NCBI GenBank assembly: GCA_943325515.2
Contig: CALPPS020000004.1
Span: 1 to 57,709 of the forward strand
Source: Flavobacterium psychrophilum
GTDB taxonomy: Bacteria; Bacteroidota; Bacteroidia; Flavobacteriales; Flavobacteriaceae
DNA: 57,709 bases
Reading direction: 5' to 3'
Shown piece after piece: positions 1 to 8,626 of the stretch (position 1 is the stretch's first letter; each line of letters begins with the position of its first letter). The notes under the pieces were generated by a model. The model searched no databases. It saw nothing but the letters and a program-made list of their open reading frames with translations, and was not told the origin of the DNA. The translations under genes were made by a program, and so were the position numbers.

Positions 1-514
1 ACCTGTTAGCGTAACCGTTAATCCATCTGAACCTGCAATTATTTCTTATACCATTAGTGATGAATTTACAGACACACAATCTATTACTGTAGTGGCAACA
101 GGTCAAGGTAATAACTTTGAATATCAATTAGACAATGGCTATTTTCAAGATAGTCCTGTGTTTGAAAGTGTAACTTCTGGTATTCATTTAATTACAGTAA
201 GGGATAAAAATGGATGCGGTAGCACTTCAGTAAGAGCAATAGTTGTTAACTATCCTAAATTCTTTACACCAAATAGTGATGGATATAATGACACATGGAA
301 TATTAAGGATTTATCTAATCAACCAAATGCGAGTATTTTAATATATGACCGATATGGAAAATTTTTGAAACAAATTAAACCAAGCGAAAGTGGTTGGGAT
401 GGAAACTATAATGGGAACATGATGCCATCAGATGATTATTGGTTTAGCGTAGCTTATAAAGATGAAAATCAAGTTGACCAAGAATTCAAAGCGCACTTTG
501 CTATGAAACGTTAA
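1..514 (+). CDS. C-terminal part of a T9SS type B sorting-domain (gliding-motility family) secreted protein, 5' truncated
   Basis: The reading frame is open from base 2, so the gene begins outside the window; the GTG at 92 is not a convincing start. The last ~85 residues have the signature of the type B C-terminal sorting domain of the Bacteroidota type IX secretion system: FFTPNSDGYNDTWNI, then a LIYDRYGKFL strand, a GWDGNYNG turn and a DDYWFSVAY strand before a basic end. Such domains send large adhesin-like, repeat-rich proteins across the outer membrane. The visible upstream part looks like a beta-rich repeat. The protein's own function cannot be told from this tail. Confidence 0.88.
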   Translation, partial: PVSVTVNPSEPAIISYTISDEFTDTQSITVVATGQGNNFEYQLDNGYFQDSPVFESVTSGIHLITVRDKNGCGSTSVRAIVVNYPKFFTPNSDGYNDTWNIKDLSNQPNASILIYDRYGKFLKQIKPSESGWDGNYNGNMMPSDDYWFSVAYKDENQVDQEFKAHFAMKR

Positions 515-524
515 TAAATTTAAG

Positions 525-559
525 TAGTCCTAAATATTCTGATTGATTATTTAGGACTA
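525..559. terminator. Hairpin between convergent genes
   Basis: A perfect 12-bp inverted repeat (TAGTCCTAAATA at 525-536, complement at 548-559, 11-nt loop) lies between the plus-strand stop at 514 and the minus-strand fabH stop at 576. Only weak T-rich stretches follow on either side, so it may serve both genes. Confidence 0.6.
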
Positions 560-575
560 GTTATTATTTATAGCC

Positions 576-1583
576 TTACCATTTAATAATTGCACTTGCC
601 CAAGTAAAACCACTACCAAAAGCAGCTAAAACAATAGTATCCCCCTCCTTTATTTTTCCTTGTTCCCAAGCTTCAGTAAGCGCAATTGGAATGGATGCTG
701 CAGTGGTATTGCCATATTTTTGTATATTATTAAAAACTTGATCATCCGATAAATTAAACTTTTGTTGAATGAACTGTGAAATTCTCAAATTTGCTTGATG
801 AGGAATTAGCAAATCAATATCAGAAACTTGTAAATTATTAGCTTGCAAGCCTTCATTTATTACTTCGCTAAAACGAACTACGGCATTTTTAAAAACAAAT
901 TGACCATTCATGTGTGGAAAATAACTTTCGTCGTCGGGATTATTATCTGCAATAATATCAGTTATCCACCTACCTCCCATTCCCGGAGCTAAAAGCGCTA
1001 GTTCCTCGGCATGCTCTCCTTCAGAATGCAGATGTGTTGATAAAATACCTTTATTAACATCTTCTTCTCTACTCAAAATGGTTGCTCCAGCACCATCACC
1101 AAAAATAACCGAAACGCCTCTTCCGCGATTGGTCATATCTAAACCAAGAGACTGTAATTCGGAAGCAACCACTAAAATATTTTTATACATTCCAGTTTTA
1201 ATATATTGATCAGCAATGGATAAAGCATAAATAAATCCTGAACATTGATTTCTTATGTCCAATGCACCAATAGTTTTCAATCCTAATTCTTTTTGTAAAG
1301 CAACACCTGGACCAGGAAAATAATAATCAGGTGAAATGGTAGCAAAAACTATAAAATCAATTTCATCATTGGTCAAACCTGATCGTTCAATTGCAATTTT
1401 GGCTGCCTTTACTCCCATCGAAGTTGTAGTGTCTTCCCCTTTTTTGATATGCCTTCTTTCTTTTATTCCAGTTCTCTCTTGAATCCATTCATCGGAAGTA
1501 TCCATCATTTTAGATAAATCGCTATTAGTTACAATATTGTCTGGCACATAAAATCCTAAACCGTTTATTTTTGAGTGGTACAT
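576..1583 (-). CDS. fabH: 3-oxoacyl-ACP synthase III (ketoacyl-ACP synthase III)
   Basis: 335 residues, normal length for KAS III. The enzyme condenses an acyl-CoA primer with malonyl-ACP to start type II fatty acid synthesis in the cytoplasm. The catalytic triad is visible: Cys114 in RNQCSGF, His262 in IPHQANLRI and Asn292 in YGNTTAAS; the glycine-rich FGDGAGATIL loop is at about 161-170. Flavobacteria often carry more than one FabH paralogue, so this one may serve either fatty acid initiation or a specialised ketosynthase role. It lies 21 bp downstream of a tiny ORF and 83 bp downstream of an ABC ATPase gene on the same strand. Confidence 0.9.
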   Translation of the reverse strand: MYHSKINGLGFYVPDNIVTNSDLSKMMDTSDEWIQERTGIKERRHIKKGEDTTTSMGVKAAKIAIERSGLTNDEIDFIVFATISPDYYFPGPGVALQKELGLKTIGALDIRNQCSGFIYALSIADQYIKTGMYKNILVVASELQSLGLDMTNRGRGVSVIFGDGAGATILSREEDVNKGILSTHLHSEGEHAEELALLAPGMGGRWITDIIADNNPDDESYFPHMNGQFVFKNAVVRFSEVINEGLQANNLQVSDIDLLIPHQANLRISQFIQQKFNLSDDQVFNNIQKYGNTTAASIPIALTEAWEQGKIKEGDTIVLAAFGSGFTWASAIIKW

Positions 1584-1604
1584 TATATTATTTTTTTATT
1601 ACTT

Positions 1605-1670
1605 TTAAAATTGTATTTGAGCAATTAGAGAAACTGAAAATATAAATATTAGGTATAAAAACTTTTTCAT
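1605..1670 (-). CDS. Possible 21-residue hydrophobic peptide (or remnant of a signal peptide)
   Basis: A short frame begins with ATG overlapping the TGA stop of the upstream ABC ATPase (ATGA, 1667-1670). It encodes two N-terminal lysines, a run of hydrophobic residues, and an ending like a signal peptidase site (SLIAQ) followed by IQF and a TAA stop. It looks like the first 18-20 residues of an exported flavobacterial protein that then stops. It may be a genuine micro-peptide, translated by coupling, or the stub of a decayed secreted-protein gene. No function is proposed. Confidence 0.3.
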   Translation of the reverse strand: MKKFLYLIFIFSVSLIAQIQF

Positions 1671-2623
1671 GGTAAAGTTGAAATAGGTTTCAAAGTTAAA
1701 AAAACAGTGGTGTTGTTTTGAATATTTTTATCACTTTCAAAAAATAAAATTTCATTTTTATACTGAGCTTCAATCAAAAAATGACTTCCCCTAAAATACG
1801 AATTTATTGTTTGAACTTTTAAATCTGATTGTTCTACAACCTCAAACTGGTGTGGATAAACATAAATGTTATTTTTATTCAAAGTTAACTCATTTACTTC
1901 ACCAAAAAGAGAGGCAACATATTTGTTTTTTGGATTTTGATAAATCTTTAATGGAGAACCTTCATCAATTATTTCTCCGTTTTTAATAACCAGAACTTCA
2001 TCTGCAAAAGAAAGTATGTCAGTGCTATCATGAGTTGCTATAAGGGTTGTGATTTGCCGTTCTTTCAAATAGCTAAATAACTTACGTCTTAAAGTGTTTT
2101 TTCTAAAATTATCAATGTGACTAAAAGGTTCATCAAGTAATAATACTTCAGGCTCAAGTGCTAAAACTCTAGCAATGGCAACTCTTTGCATTTGACCACC
2201 ACTTAGATATTTAACTTTTATATTGGCAAACTCCTTCATCTCAACAATATCAAGTAACTCCAAAATTCTTGCTTGTTTTTGTTCAGGATAAATATTTGAC
2301 AAATACTTTCCAACATTTTCTGCCACTGTGATGAAGGGCATTAAATCAAAATCTTGAGCTAAATATTTCATAAAATTCATACCAGGAATTAGGTTGAATT
2401 TTGGACCAAGAATTTCAATATCATTCCAAAAAATATGCCCATCTTTCAAATCATATAATCCGTAAATAAGTTTGAGTAATGTGCTTTTACCACAACCACT
2501 ATCCCCAATAATAGCAAGGTTTTTTCCTTTTTCAATTGAAAAAGTGCTTTCATGAATCGTAGGTTCTTTTATATATGAAAAAGATATGTTTTGAATTTTT
2601 AGCATATTTTTATTAAAAGACAA
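1667..2623 (-). CDS. ABC transporter ATP-binding protein (FbpC/PotA-like)
   Basis: 318 residues. The ATPase domain spans about 8-235: Walker A GDSGCGKST, Q-loop near LAQDFDLMPF, signature LSGGQMQRVAIAR, Walker B VLLLDEPF and H-loop ATHD. The C-terminal ~80 residues resemble a small regulatory, TOBE-like extension as in importers of anions, polyamines or iron, though the match is loose. No permease or binding protein gene is adjacent, so its transporter partner is unknown. The stop overlaps the start of a 21-residue ORF, and fabH follows on the same strand. Confidence 0.82.
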   Translation of the reverse strand: MSFNKNMLKIQNISFSYIKEPTIHESTFSIEKGKNLAIIGDSGCGKSTLLKLIYGLYDLKDGHIFWNDIEILGPKFNLIPGMNFMKYLAQDFDLMPFITVAENVGKYLSNIYPEQKQARILELLDIVEMKEFANIKVKYLSGGQMQRVAIARVLALEPEVLLLDEPFSHIDNFRKNTLRRKLFSYLKERQITTLIATHDSTDILSFADEVLVIKNGEIIDEGSPLKIYQNPKNKYVASLFGEVNELTLNKNNIYVYPHQFEVVEQSDLKVQTINSYFRGSHFLIEAQYKNEILFFESDKNIQNNTTVFLTLKPISTLP

Positions 2624-2646
2624 ATTTACGAAGTTTATTTATAAAG

Positions 2647-2686
2647 ATAAGAGCGACAAAACTATAACGTGAAGTGCCGCTCTTAT
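2647..2686 (-). terminator. Terminator after the aarF-like gene
   Basis: A 12-position stem (2647-2658 with 2675-2686) lies 30 bp past the stop of the AarF-like gene. Its single A/C mismatch on the plus strand becomes a G-U wobble on the minus strand, which supports minus-strand use. The following U tract is weak and interrupted. Confidence 0.65.
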
Positions 2687-2715
2687 ATACTTAACCAATA
2701 AAAATTAAATTTTAA

Positions 2716-4026
2716 TCAAGAAATATATTTTTCGAAAGTTTTGGTATCGATTCTTGCTTTTAAGTCGTGTAATAAATTATAAAGACCAAAAAAAGTTCTA
2801 TTTATGTATAAAAAATGTTTTGAACCTCTGTTGCCATTCATTTTTCTCAATTGAGTATCTTTTGAAAAATCTTCTCCCATTTGAGCTATTTTTCCAAAAA
2901 AATCTTCATCAGAAAAATCAAAATAATCACCATGAAAAGGTTTGGTAAACAAGCTCAATAAATCGTGAAATATTTTGGTGAAATAAGCTAATTCTTCTTT
3001 ACTATCATCTGAACGTAATATTTCTAATTCAAATAATTTTTCATTAAATATTATTGGATTATCAATAATTTCAGGTCTAGCTATTTCAAAATAGGGAAAA
3101 TAAAATTCATCTGGAACATGTTTGATACAACCAAAATCAATAGCTACCAAATTATCCTTCTCATCTACTAAAAAATTTCCAGGATGTGGATCGGCATGGA
3201 CTTGTTTTAAGTGATGCATTTGGTACATATAAAAATCCCATAATGCTTGACCTAACTTATCTCCTTTTTCTCTATCTTCATTATGAGCTGTGAATTCTGA
3301 TAAATGTTCACCATTTATCCATTCCATGGTCAAAATTTTTTCTGATGACAAATCTGGATAATAGTTGGGAAAACGCAAATTTTCAATTTTACTACACCAC
3401 TCAGAAACTTCAAGACTTTGTTTTAACTCTAGTATATAATCTGTTTCTTCCAATAATTTGTTTTCTACTTCTTGAAAATATTTTTCAGAATCTTTTCCTT
3501 TCAGATTAAACATTCTAGTTGCAAATGGCTTTACCAATGCTAAATCTGAACTTATACTTTCTGAGACTCCAGGATATTGGATTTTTACAGCAAAATTTTT
3601 ACCCTCTTTAGTTGCTTTGTGAACCTGACCTATACTCGCAGCATTCACAGCATCTGGAGTGAAGGAATCGTATATTTCTTCTGGATATTTACCCAAATAT
3701 TTTTTAAATGTTTTTCTAACTAATGGAGCAGATAATGGTGGGACTGAAAATTGTGAAAGCGAAAATTTATCTACATAAGCTTGTGGCATAATGCTTTTAT
3801 CCATACTTAGCATTTGAGCTACTTTCAAAGCACTTCCTTTTAAGTTTTTTAAACCATCATAAATATCTTCAGCATTATTTTCGTTTAATTTATCTCTATT
3901 CAATTTAGGGTTAACTATTTTTTCACCATAGTAGGCAACGTAGTTTCCACCTACTTTTATCCCTGTTTTAACCAACTGACTTGCGCGTTCAATTTTACCT
4001 GTTGGGATTTTATCTATAGTTTTCAT
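2716..4026 (-). CDS. AarF/ABC1/UbiB-family atypical kinase
   Basis: 436 residues of the UbiB/ADCK fold, a protein-kinase-like family tied to isoprenoid quinone metabolism and lipid handling. Visible are the Ala-rich loop NAASIGQVH (~128-136), the nucleotide-binding Lys148 in AVKIQYPG, HADPHPGN (277-284) and the DFG metal site (297-299). The family's N-terminal KxGQ motif reads KVAQ here (68-71), a Gly-to-Ala change. No clear C-terminal membrane segment is seen, unlike E. coli UbiB. Its start lies 2 bp from the stop of the upstream TetR-like gene, so the two form an operon. Confidence 0.85.
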   Translation of the reverse strand: MKTIDKIPTGKIERASQLVKTGIKVGGNYVAYYGEKIVNPKLNRDKLNENNAEDIYDGLKNLKGSALKVAQMLSMDKSIMPQAYVDKFSLSQFSVPPLSAPLVRKTFKKYLGKYPEEIYDSFTPDAVNAASIGQVHKATKEGKNFAVKIQYPGVSESISSDLALVKPFATRMFNLKGKDSEKYFQEVENKLLEETDYILELKQSLEVSEWCSKIENLRFPNYYPDLSSEKILTMEWINGEHLSEFTAHNEDREKGDKLGQALWDFYMYQMHHLKQVHADPHPGNFLVDEKDNLVAIDFGCIKHVPDEFYFPYFEIARPEIIDNPIIFNEKLFELEILRSDDSKEELAYFTKIFHDLLSLFTKPFHGDYFDFSDEDFFGKIAQMGEDFSKDTQLRKMNGNRGSKHFLYINRTFFGLYNLLHDLKARIDTKTFEKYIS

Positions 4027-4028
4027 TA

Positions 4029-4697
4029 CTAATTTTTTTCTTTCCAGAGGAATTTACCCAAGTCAAATAAATTCTCTAAATGTTTAGTTTCTAGTAACCC
4101 AACTACTGTATTCACTGATTTTTCTATTAAAACATCTGTCTTTTCAAAACTCTTAGAGGTATCATCTATCCAAAATTTTAATAAAAATAAGAACTGTATC
4201 CATGCCCCTTCGGAGAATACTGGCTCACTAACTTTTAGGAATTTTTCGCTACCTGATGTGGCACTTTGTCTGATAATGCCAACTATAAATTCTTTGAATT
4301 GATTTCGAAATTTTTTTAAGTATTTTAAATTTTTTAATCCTTCTTTGTTTTCTTGAAGAGAAAATTTCACATAAGTTCTATTCAAAGTCATTATCTCAAA
4401 AAGAGTAAAATATAAGCTCAGTAATTTATCTTTATCCAAATAACCTTCATAGGCAACATCTTTCTCAATGGTATTCATTGCATTTTCAAAAAACTTTACC
4501 CAAATTTCTTGCTTTAGGGCGTCAAATGAACCAAAGAAAGAATAAAAGTCAGTTTCACTAATATTGTGATTTTTGCAGAAAACATAAACATTCTTAGGCT
4601 CTTGATTAGTTTCAAGAACTTCATTCATAAAATGATAAATTATTTTGTTATCATCAATCATTTCTTTTTTTGTTGTCGCTTTTTTGGTAGTTGCCAT
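4029..4697 (-). CDS. TetR-like regulator paired with AarF-like kinase
   Basis: 222 residues with a Lys/Thr-rich N-terminus (TTKKATTKKE). A TetR-type helix-turn-helix follows at about 38-70, with the typical end DFYSFFGSFDALKQEIW. The rest is all-helical, as expected for a TetR ligand/dimer domain. The gene is 2 bp upstream of the AarF-like gene, so it probably either controls that operon or works with the kinase. The DNA-binding helix is less basic than usual, so a non-regulatory role cannot be excluded. Confidence 0.68.
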   Translation of the reverse strand: MATTKKATTKKEMIDDNKIIYHFMNEVLETNQEPKNVYVFCKNHNISETDFYSFFGSFDALKQEIWVKFFENAMNTIEKDVAYEGYLDKDKLLSLYFTLFEIMTLNRTYVKFSLQENKEGLKNLKYLKKFRNQFKEFIVGIIRQSATSGSEKFLKVSEPVFSEGAWIQFLFLLKFWIDDTSKSFEKTDVLIEKSVNTVVGLLETKHLENLFDLGKFLWKEKN

Positions 4698-4790
4698 AAT
4701 ACTGATTTTAAATACTATGTAAAGATATATACTGTTTAATTATTTTTTATAATTATTAAACAAAAAGTTTTGTTAAATTTTAATGAGCAT

Positions 4791-4819
4791 AAAAAAAGCT
4801 ACCAAATTTTGGCAGCTTT
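4791..4819 (-). terminator. Rho-independent terminator of the OmpA lipoprotein gene
   Basis: Read on the minus strand, AAAGCTGCC pairs with GGTAGCTTT (4811-4819 with 4795-4803, 7-nt loop) and runs into at least seven U. One plus-strand A/C mismatch is a G-U pair on the minus strand, so the hairpin belongs to the gene ending at 4843. Confidence 0.85.
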
Positions 4820-4842
4820 ACTATTACTTAAAATATATACTA

Positions 4843-5538
4843 TTATTTTCCTGATTCTTTCTGAGCGTCTTGAACCATTTTTTCATTTGCTGTTATTGCA
4901 AATTCTACTCTACGGTTTTGACTTCTTCCTTCAGGGGTATCATTTGTTGCAATTGGGTCAGCAATACCTAAACCAGTAGTCACAAAACGTCCTGAAGCTA
5001 AACCCTTACCTGCTAAATAAGCTTTTACAGATGCTGCTCTTTGATTTGACAAGTTCAAATTATATTCAGCAGAACCTGTACTATCAGTATAGCCATAAAT
5101 TTGAATATTAGTATCTGGATATTGATTTAATACAGGAACTAATTTATCAAGATTAGCTTTTGCAACTGATGTTAATGTTGCTTTATTAGTATCAAAACGA
5201 ACTGCATTTTCACCTAAAACTAGTTTTATACCTTCTCCTACTCGCTCTACTTGTGCTCCTGGCAAAGCAGTTTCAATTTCTCGAGCTTGTTTATCCATTT
5301 TATTTCCAATTACGCCACCAGCAACTCCGCCTATAACACCGCCAAGAACAGCACCAAGAGCACCATTTCCACCTTTACCAATATTATTTCCTAAAATTCC
5401 TCCTAAAACTGCTCCACCAACTGCTCCAATGGCTACACCACGTTGCGAATTACTAGTATTCTTTATCGCTTCACAACTAGTTAAAACACTTGATAAAATC
5501 AATAAACTCCCTAATAAAATTGTACTTATTTTTTTCAT
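4843..5538 (-). CDS. OmpA-family outer-membrane lipoprotein with glycine zipper
   Basis: 231 residues. A lipoprotein signal peptide ends in the lipobox LTSC with Cys22. Next is a glycine-zipper stretch (~37-85, GAVGGAVLGGILGNNIGKGG and repeats) that probably sits in the membrane. The C-terminal OmpA-like domain (~105-220) has the peptidoglycan-binding motif (YGYTDSTGS, then NLSNQRAASVKAYL and SQNRRVEFAI). The protein likely tethers the outer membrane to the cell wall. It is 7 bp downstream of a second lipoprotein gene on the same strand and has its own terminator. Confidence 0.9.
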   Translation of the reverse strand: MKKISTILLGSLLILSSVLTSCEAIKNTSNSQRGVAIGAVGGAVLGGILGNNIGKGGNGALGAVLGGVIGGVAGGVIGNKMDKQAREIETALPGAQVERVGEGIKLVLGENAVRFDTNKATLTSVAKANLDKLVPVLNQYPDTNIQIYGYTDSTGSAEYNLNLSNQRAASVKAYLAGKGLASGRFVTTGLGIADPIATNDTPEGRSQNRRVEFAITANEKMVQDAQKESGK

Positions 5539-5545
5539 TTTTATT

Positions 5546-6019
5546 TTAATTTAATTTTTCAAATTGATAAACTATATCAGTTAAATTTCCAGCTACGTCA
5601 ATCCTATCAATAAGTTGAAAAGAATTTCCAGTTTGGTTAGCAACTCTTAAAACATAGCCAGACTTTACTTTTTTTGCTTTAGCTTCGTCCAATATTTTCA
5701 AAACAAACTCACCTTCTTTATTAATAAACCAACTAATAGGAGTTGAATATGGAGTACAACTTGAACTATTTATTGCCACACTACCCTTATTACTCATTGA
5801 AATAAATTTCCAAGTACTTCCAATAAAACATTTGGAGTCTGCTAAATCAAAAGAAGTCACTTTAATAATATCTGACCCGGGATAATTTATAGAAGATATT
5901 TTCCAATCACCTTTAATCATAACTTGTGATTTCGAGTCAATCTTAGTAGCTGTGGCTGAATTTGATTTACAAGCTAAAATCAATATAGAAAATAAACTAA
6001 CTAAAATAATTTTTTTCAT
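5546..6019 (-). CDS. Lipocalin-like lipoprotein
   Basis: 157 residues. The signal peptide ends in the lipobox ILAC with Cys17. The mature part begins with a GDWKISSINYPG strand, followed by alternating beta strands and a late FQLIDRIDV segment, matching the lipocalin-like family of Bacteroidota; ligand unknown. It shares an operon with the OmpA lipoprotein (7-bp gap). A good -7 element TATATTTG lies at 6050-6057 on this strand, but no TTG sits at the right distance, so the promoter is only suggested. Confidence 0.7.
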   Translation of the reverse strand: MKKIILVSLFSILILACKSNSATATKIDSKSQVMIKGDWKISSINYPGSDIIKVTSFDLADSKCFIGSTWKFISMSNKGSVAINSSSCTPYSTPISWFINKEGEFVLKILDEAKAKKVKSGYVLRVANQTGNSFQLIDRIDVAGNLTDIVYQFEKLN

Positions 6020-6123
6020 TTTTTTAATGAAATTTGTGATTAATAGCTACAAATATACTGCCTATTTTAATAGTATTTTTATATTATTTTAAAAAAATAT
6101 TATGCAATTATTACTCCGTCAAT

Positions 6124-6173
6124 TTGTCATATTCCTAATGGTTGGTATTCTATTTGCTAAAACAAAATGACAA
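6124..6173. promoter_or_regulatory. Inverted repeat upstream of htpG
   Basis: TTGTCAT at 6124-6130 and its complement ATGACAA at 6167-6173 flank the likely htpG promoter region 25-75 bp before the start. It could be a binding site for a heat-shock or stress regulator. This is inference from position and symmetry only. Confidence 0.3.
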
Positions 6174-6197
6174 TTTGTTTAACCAAAATTTAAAAAT

Positions 6198-8099
6198 ATG
6201 ACAACAGGAAAAATTAATGTATCAGTAGAAAACATCTTTCCACTTATCAAGAAGTTTTTGTACAGCGACCACGAAATTTTCTTGCGTGAGTTAGTCTCAA
6301 ATGCAACAGATGCAACTCTAAAATTAAAACATTTGACTAGTATTGGAGAAGCTAAAGTGGAATATGGTAATCCACTTATTGAAGTCAAAATTGACAAAGA
6401 AGGAAAAAAGTTGCACCTCATCGATCAAGGATTGGGAATGACAGCTGAAGAAGTTGAAAAATACATCAATCAAATAGCTTTTTCAGGTGCTGAAGAATTT
6501 CTAGAAAAATACAAAGACTCTGCCAAAGATTCAGGTATAATTGGTCATTTTGGTCTTGGTTTTTATTCTGCTTTTATGGTAGCATCAAAAGTAGAAATAA
6601 TCACAAAATCACATAAAGATGAACCAGCTGCGCATTGGACCTGTGATGGAAGTCCAGAGTTTACATTGGTTGCTCATGACAAAACAGAAAGAGGAACAGA
6701 AATTATACTTCATATAGCAGAAGATTCACTAGAATTTCTTGAAGAATTCAAAATTCGTGAATTGTTGACTAAATACAATAAATTCATGCCAGTGCCAATT
6801 AAATTTGGTACAAGAACAGAAAAAATAGAACAGAAAAAAGGAGAAAGTGTTGCCGAAGAAGACAAAGACAACATTTTCACTGAAGTAGAAGTTGACAATA
6901 TCATTAACAACCCAAATCCAGCTTGGACAAAACAACCAGTTGATTTGACTGATGACGATTATAAAAATTTCTATCGAGAATTGTATCCAATGCAGTTTGA
7001 AGAACCATTATTTAATATTCATCTAAATGTAGATTATCCTTTCAACTTAACAGGAATTTTATATTTTCCAAAAATGTCTGCCGATTTGCAGATGCAAAAA
7101 GACAAAATTCAGTTATACCAAAACCAAGTCTATGTAACGGATAATGTTGAAGGAATTGTTCCTGAATTTCTTGGCATGCTAAAAGGTGTTATCGATTCGC
7201 CAGATATTCCATTGAACGTTTCTCGTTCTTACCTTCAATCTGACGGCAATGTTAAAAAAATATCGAACTATATCACACGTAAAGTAGCCGATAAATTGAA
7301 ATCCCTATTCACAGAAAACCGTGAAGATTTTGAAAAAAAATGGAATGATATCAAAATTGTGTTAGAATATGGAATGCTTTCTGAGCCAAAATTTTATGAA
7401 AAATCTAGCGACTTTGTTTTATATCCAAGTGTAGATGAAAAATATTATACTTTGACAGAATTAAAAGAAGCTTTTACTAATAATCAAACCGATAAAAACG
7501 GAAAATTAGTAGTGCTTTACACTTCCAATAAAGATGCACAACACGGATACATCGAAATTGCAAAAGAAAAGGGATATGAAGTATTATTACTTGACTCGCC
7601 CATAGTTTCACATTTAATTCAAAAATTAGAATCAGATAACGAAAACATGACCTTTGTTAGAGTTGATTCAGATCATATTGATAAATTAATCCAAAAAGAA
7701 TCAACTCAAATATCAAAACTTTCTGAAGATGAGTCTGCCAAATTGAAGACTGTGGTAGAAGAAATTGTTCCAAAAGCGAACTATTCCGTCCAGTTAGAAC
7801 CAATGGATAGCGGTGCAGCACCATTTATTATCACTCAGCCAGAATTTATGCGAAGAATGAAAGAAATGAGCCAATCTGGCGGTGGCGGAATGTTCGGCAT
7901 GAACAACTTGCCTGAAATGTATAATTTAGTTGTCAATACTAATTCAGATTTAGCCAATACTATATTAAACACTGAAGACAAACCAGCCCAAGAAAGTTTG
8001 GTAAAACAAGCTTTAGATTTAGCTAAAATTTCCCAAGGATTATTAAAAGGTGAAGAATTGACTGCTTTTGTGAAACGAAGTTTTGAGCTAATTAAGTAA
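6198..8099 (+). CDS. htpG: Molecular chaperone HtpG (Hsp90)
   Basis: 633 residues, normal for bacterial Hsp90. This ATP-driven dimeric chaperone acts in the cytoplasm. The N-terminal GHKL ATPase shows the family motifs FLRELVSNATDA (~29-40), DQGLGM and GHFGLGFYSAFM. The middle domain has PLNVSRSYLQSD with the conserved Arg that contacts ATP, and the C-terminal dimerisation domain carries a Gly/Met-rich insertion GGGGMFGMNN. It is monocistronic, with a terminator at 8125-8155. The start ATG follows an A-rich leader, usual for this group. Confidence 0.97.
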   Translation: MTTGKINVSVENIFPLIKKFLYSDHEIFLRELVSNATDATLKLKHLTSIGEAKVEYGNPLIEVKIDKEGKKLHLIDQGLGMTAEEVEKYINQIAFSGAEEFLEKYKDSAKDSGIIGHFGLGFYSAFMVASKVEIITKSHKDEPAAHWTCDGSPEFTLVAHDKTERGTEIILHIAEDSLEFLEEFKIRELLTKYNKFMPVPIKFGTRTEKIEQKKGESVAEEDKDNIFTEVEVDNIINNPNPAWTKQPVDLTDDDYKNFYRELYPMQFEEPLFNIHLNVDYPFNLTGILYFPKMSADLQMQKDKIQLYQNQVYVTDNVEGIVPEFLGMLKGVIDSPDIPLNVSRSYLQSDGNVKKISNYITRKVADKLKSLFTENREDFEKKWNDIKIVLEYGMLSEPKFYEKSSDFVLYPSVDEKYYTLTELKEAFTNNQTDKNGKLVVLYTSNKDAQHGYIEIAKEKGYEVLLLDSPIVSHLIQKLESDNENMTFVRVDSDHIDKLIQKESTQISKLSEDESAKLKTVVEEIVPKANYSVQLEPMDSGAAPFIITQPEFMRRMKEMSQSGGGGMFGMNNLPEMYNLVVNTNSDLANTILNTEDKPAQESLVKQALDLAKISQGLLKGEELTAFVKRSFELIK

Positions 8100-8124
8100 A
8101 AAGTGATTAGCGATAAGTAATAAG

Positions 8125-8155
8125 AAACCTGCTAGCGAAAGTTTGCAGGTTTTTT
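8125..8155 (+). terminator. Rho-independent terminator of htpG
   Basis: AAACCTGC (8125-8132) pairs with GCAGGTTT (8145-8152) across a 12-nt loop, and the T run continues past the stem, 25 bp after the htpG stop. Confidence 0.85.
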
Positions 8156-8208
8156 ATTTAAATAAATTCCCGACCTTCGTAACTCGTAACCCATAACCCG
8201 CAACCCAA

Positions 8209-8616
8209 ATGACACTCCACATCGAAACTCCAGCATTACTGTTCTCAGCAACATCATTAATATTGTTGGCTTATACTAATAGGTTTCTAACTATTGCTCA
8301 AATTGTTCGAGGTTTAAAAAAAACATACGATCAAGATCATAGTAAAAGTATTTTACTCCAAATAAAAAACCTCAATCTGCGTTTATCATTAATTCGTTAC
8401 ATGCAGCTTTTTGGAGTATTGTGTTTATTTCTTTCAGTATTTGCCATGTTTTGTCTTTTTTTTGAACTACAAATGATTGGAATATACCTTTTTGCTGCTA
8501 GCTTATTAACATTACTTGTCTCTCTTGGTATCTCTTTTTGGGAAATTAGTATTTCAGTTACTGCATTGCGACTTCATTTAAGTGATCTGATGGAAAAAAA
8601 AACAGAGAAAAAATAA
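8209..8616 (+). CDS. DUF2721 family integral membrane protein
   Basis: 135 residues, with an N-terminal hydrophobic stretch (PALLFSATSLILLAYTNRFL), a basic amphipathic middle, and two further membrane segments (~64-85 and 90-112). The layout and the RFLTIAQIVRGL and RLSLIRYMQLFGVLC stretches fit the uncharacterised DUF2721 family. Function unknown. The short region before it carries repeats of the TAACCC/CAACCC kind (8178-8206), common in flavobacterial spacers. The gene converges on the CotH-like gene with only 10 bp between stops. Confidence 0.75.
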   Translation: MTLHIETPALLFSATSLILLAYTNRFLTIAQIVRGLKKTYDQDHSKSILLQIKNLNLRLSLIRYMQLFGVLCLFLSVFAMFCLFFELQMIGIYLFAASLLTLLVSLGISFWEISISVTALRLHLSDLMEKKTEKK

Positions 8617-8626
8617 TCTGATAAAA

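Noticed and set aside
2754..2948. Small plus-strand ORFs opposite the AarF-like gene and similar ones opposite other genes
   Set aside because: They lie entirely inside clearly conserved genes on the other strand, with low-complexity or Phe/Leu-rich translations and no family motifs.
8178..8206. Telomere-like or regulatory TAACCC/CAACCC repeats before the DUF2721 gene
   Set aside because: They are short and degenerate; similar text precedes recQ at about 52370. They look like common neutral spacer sequence.
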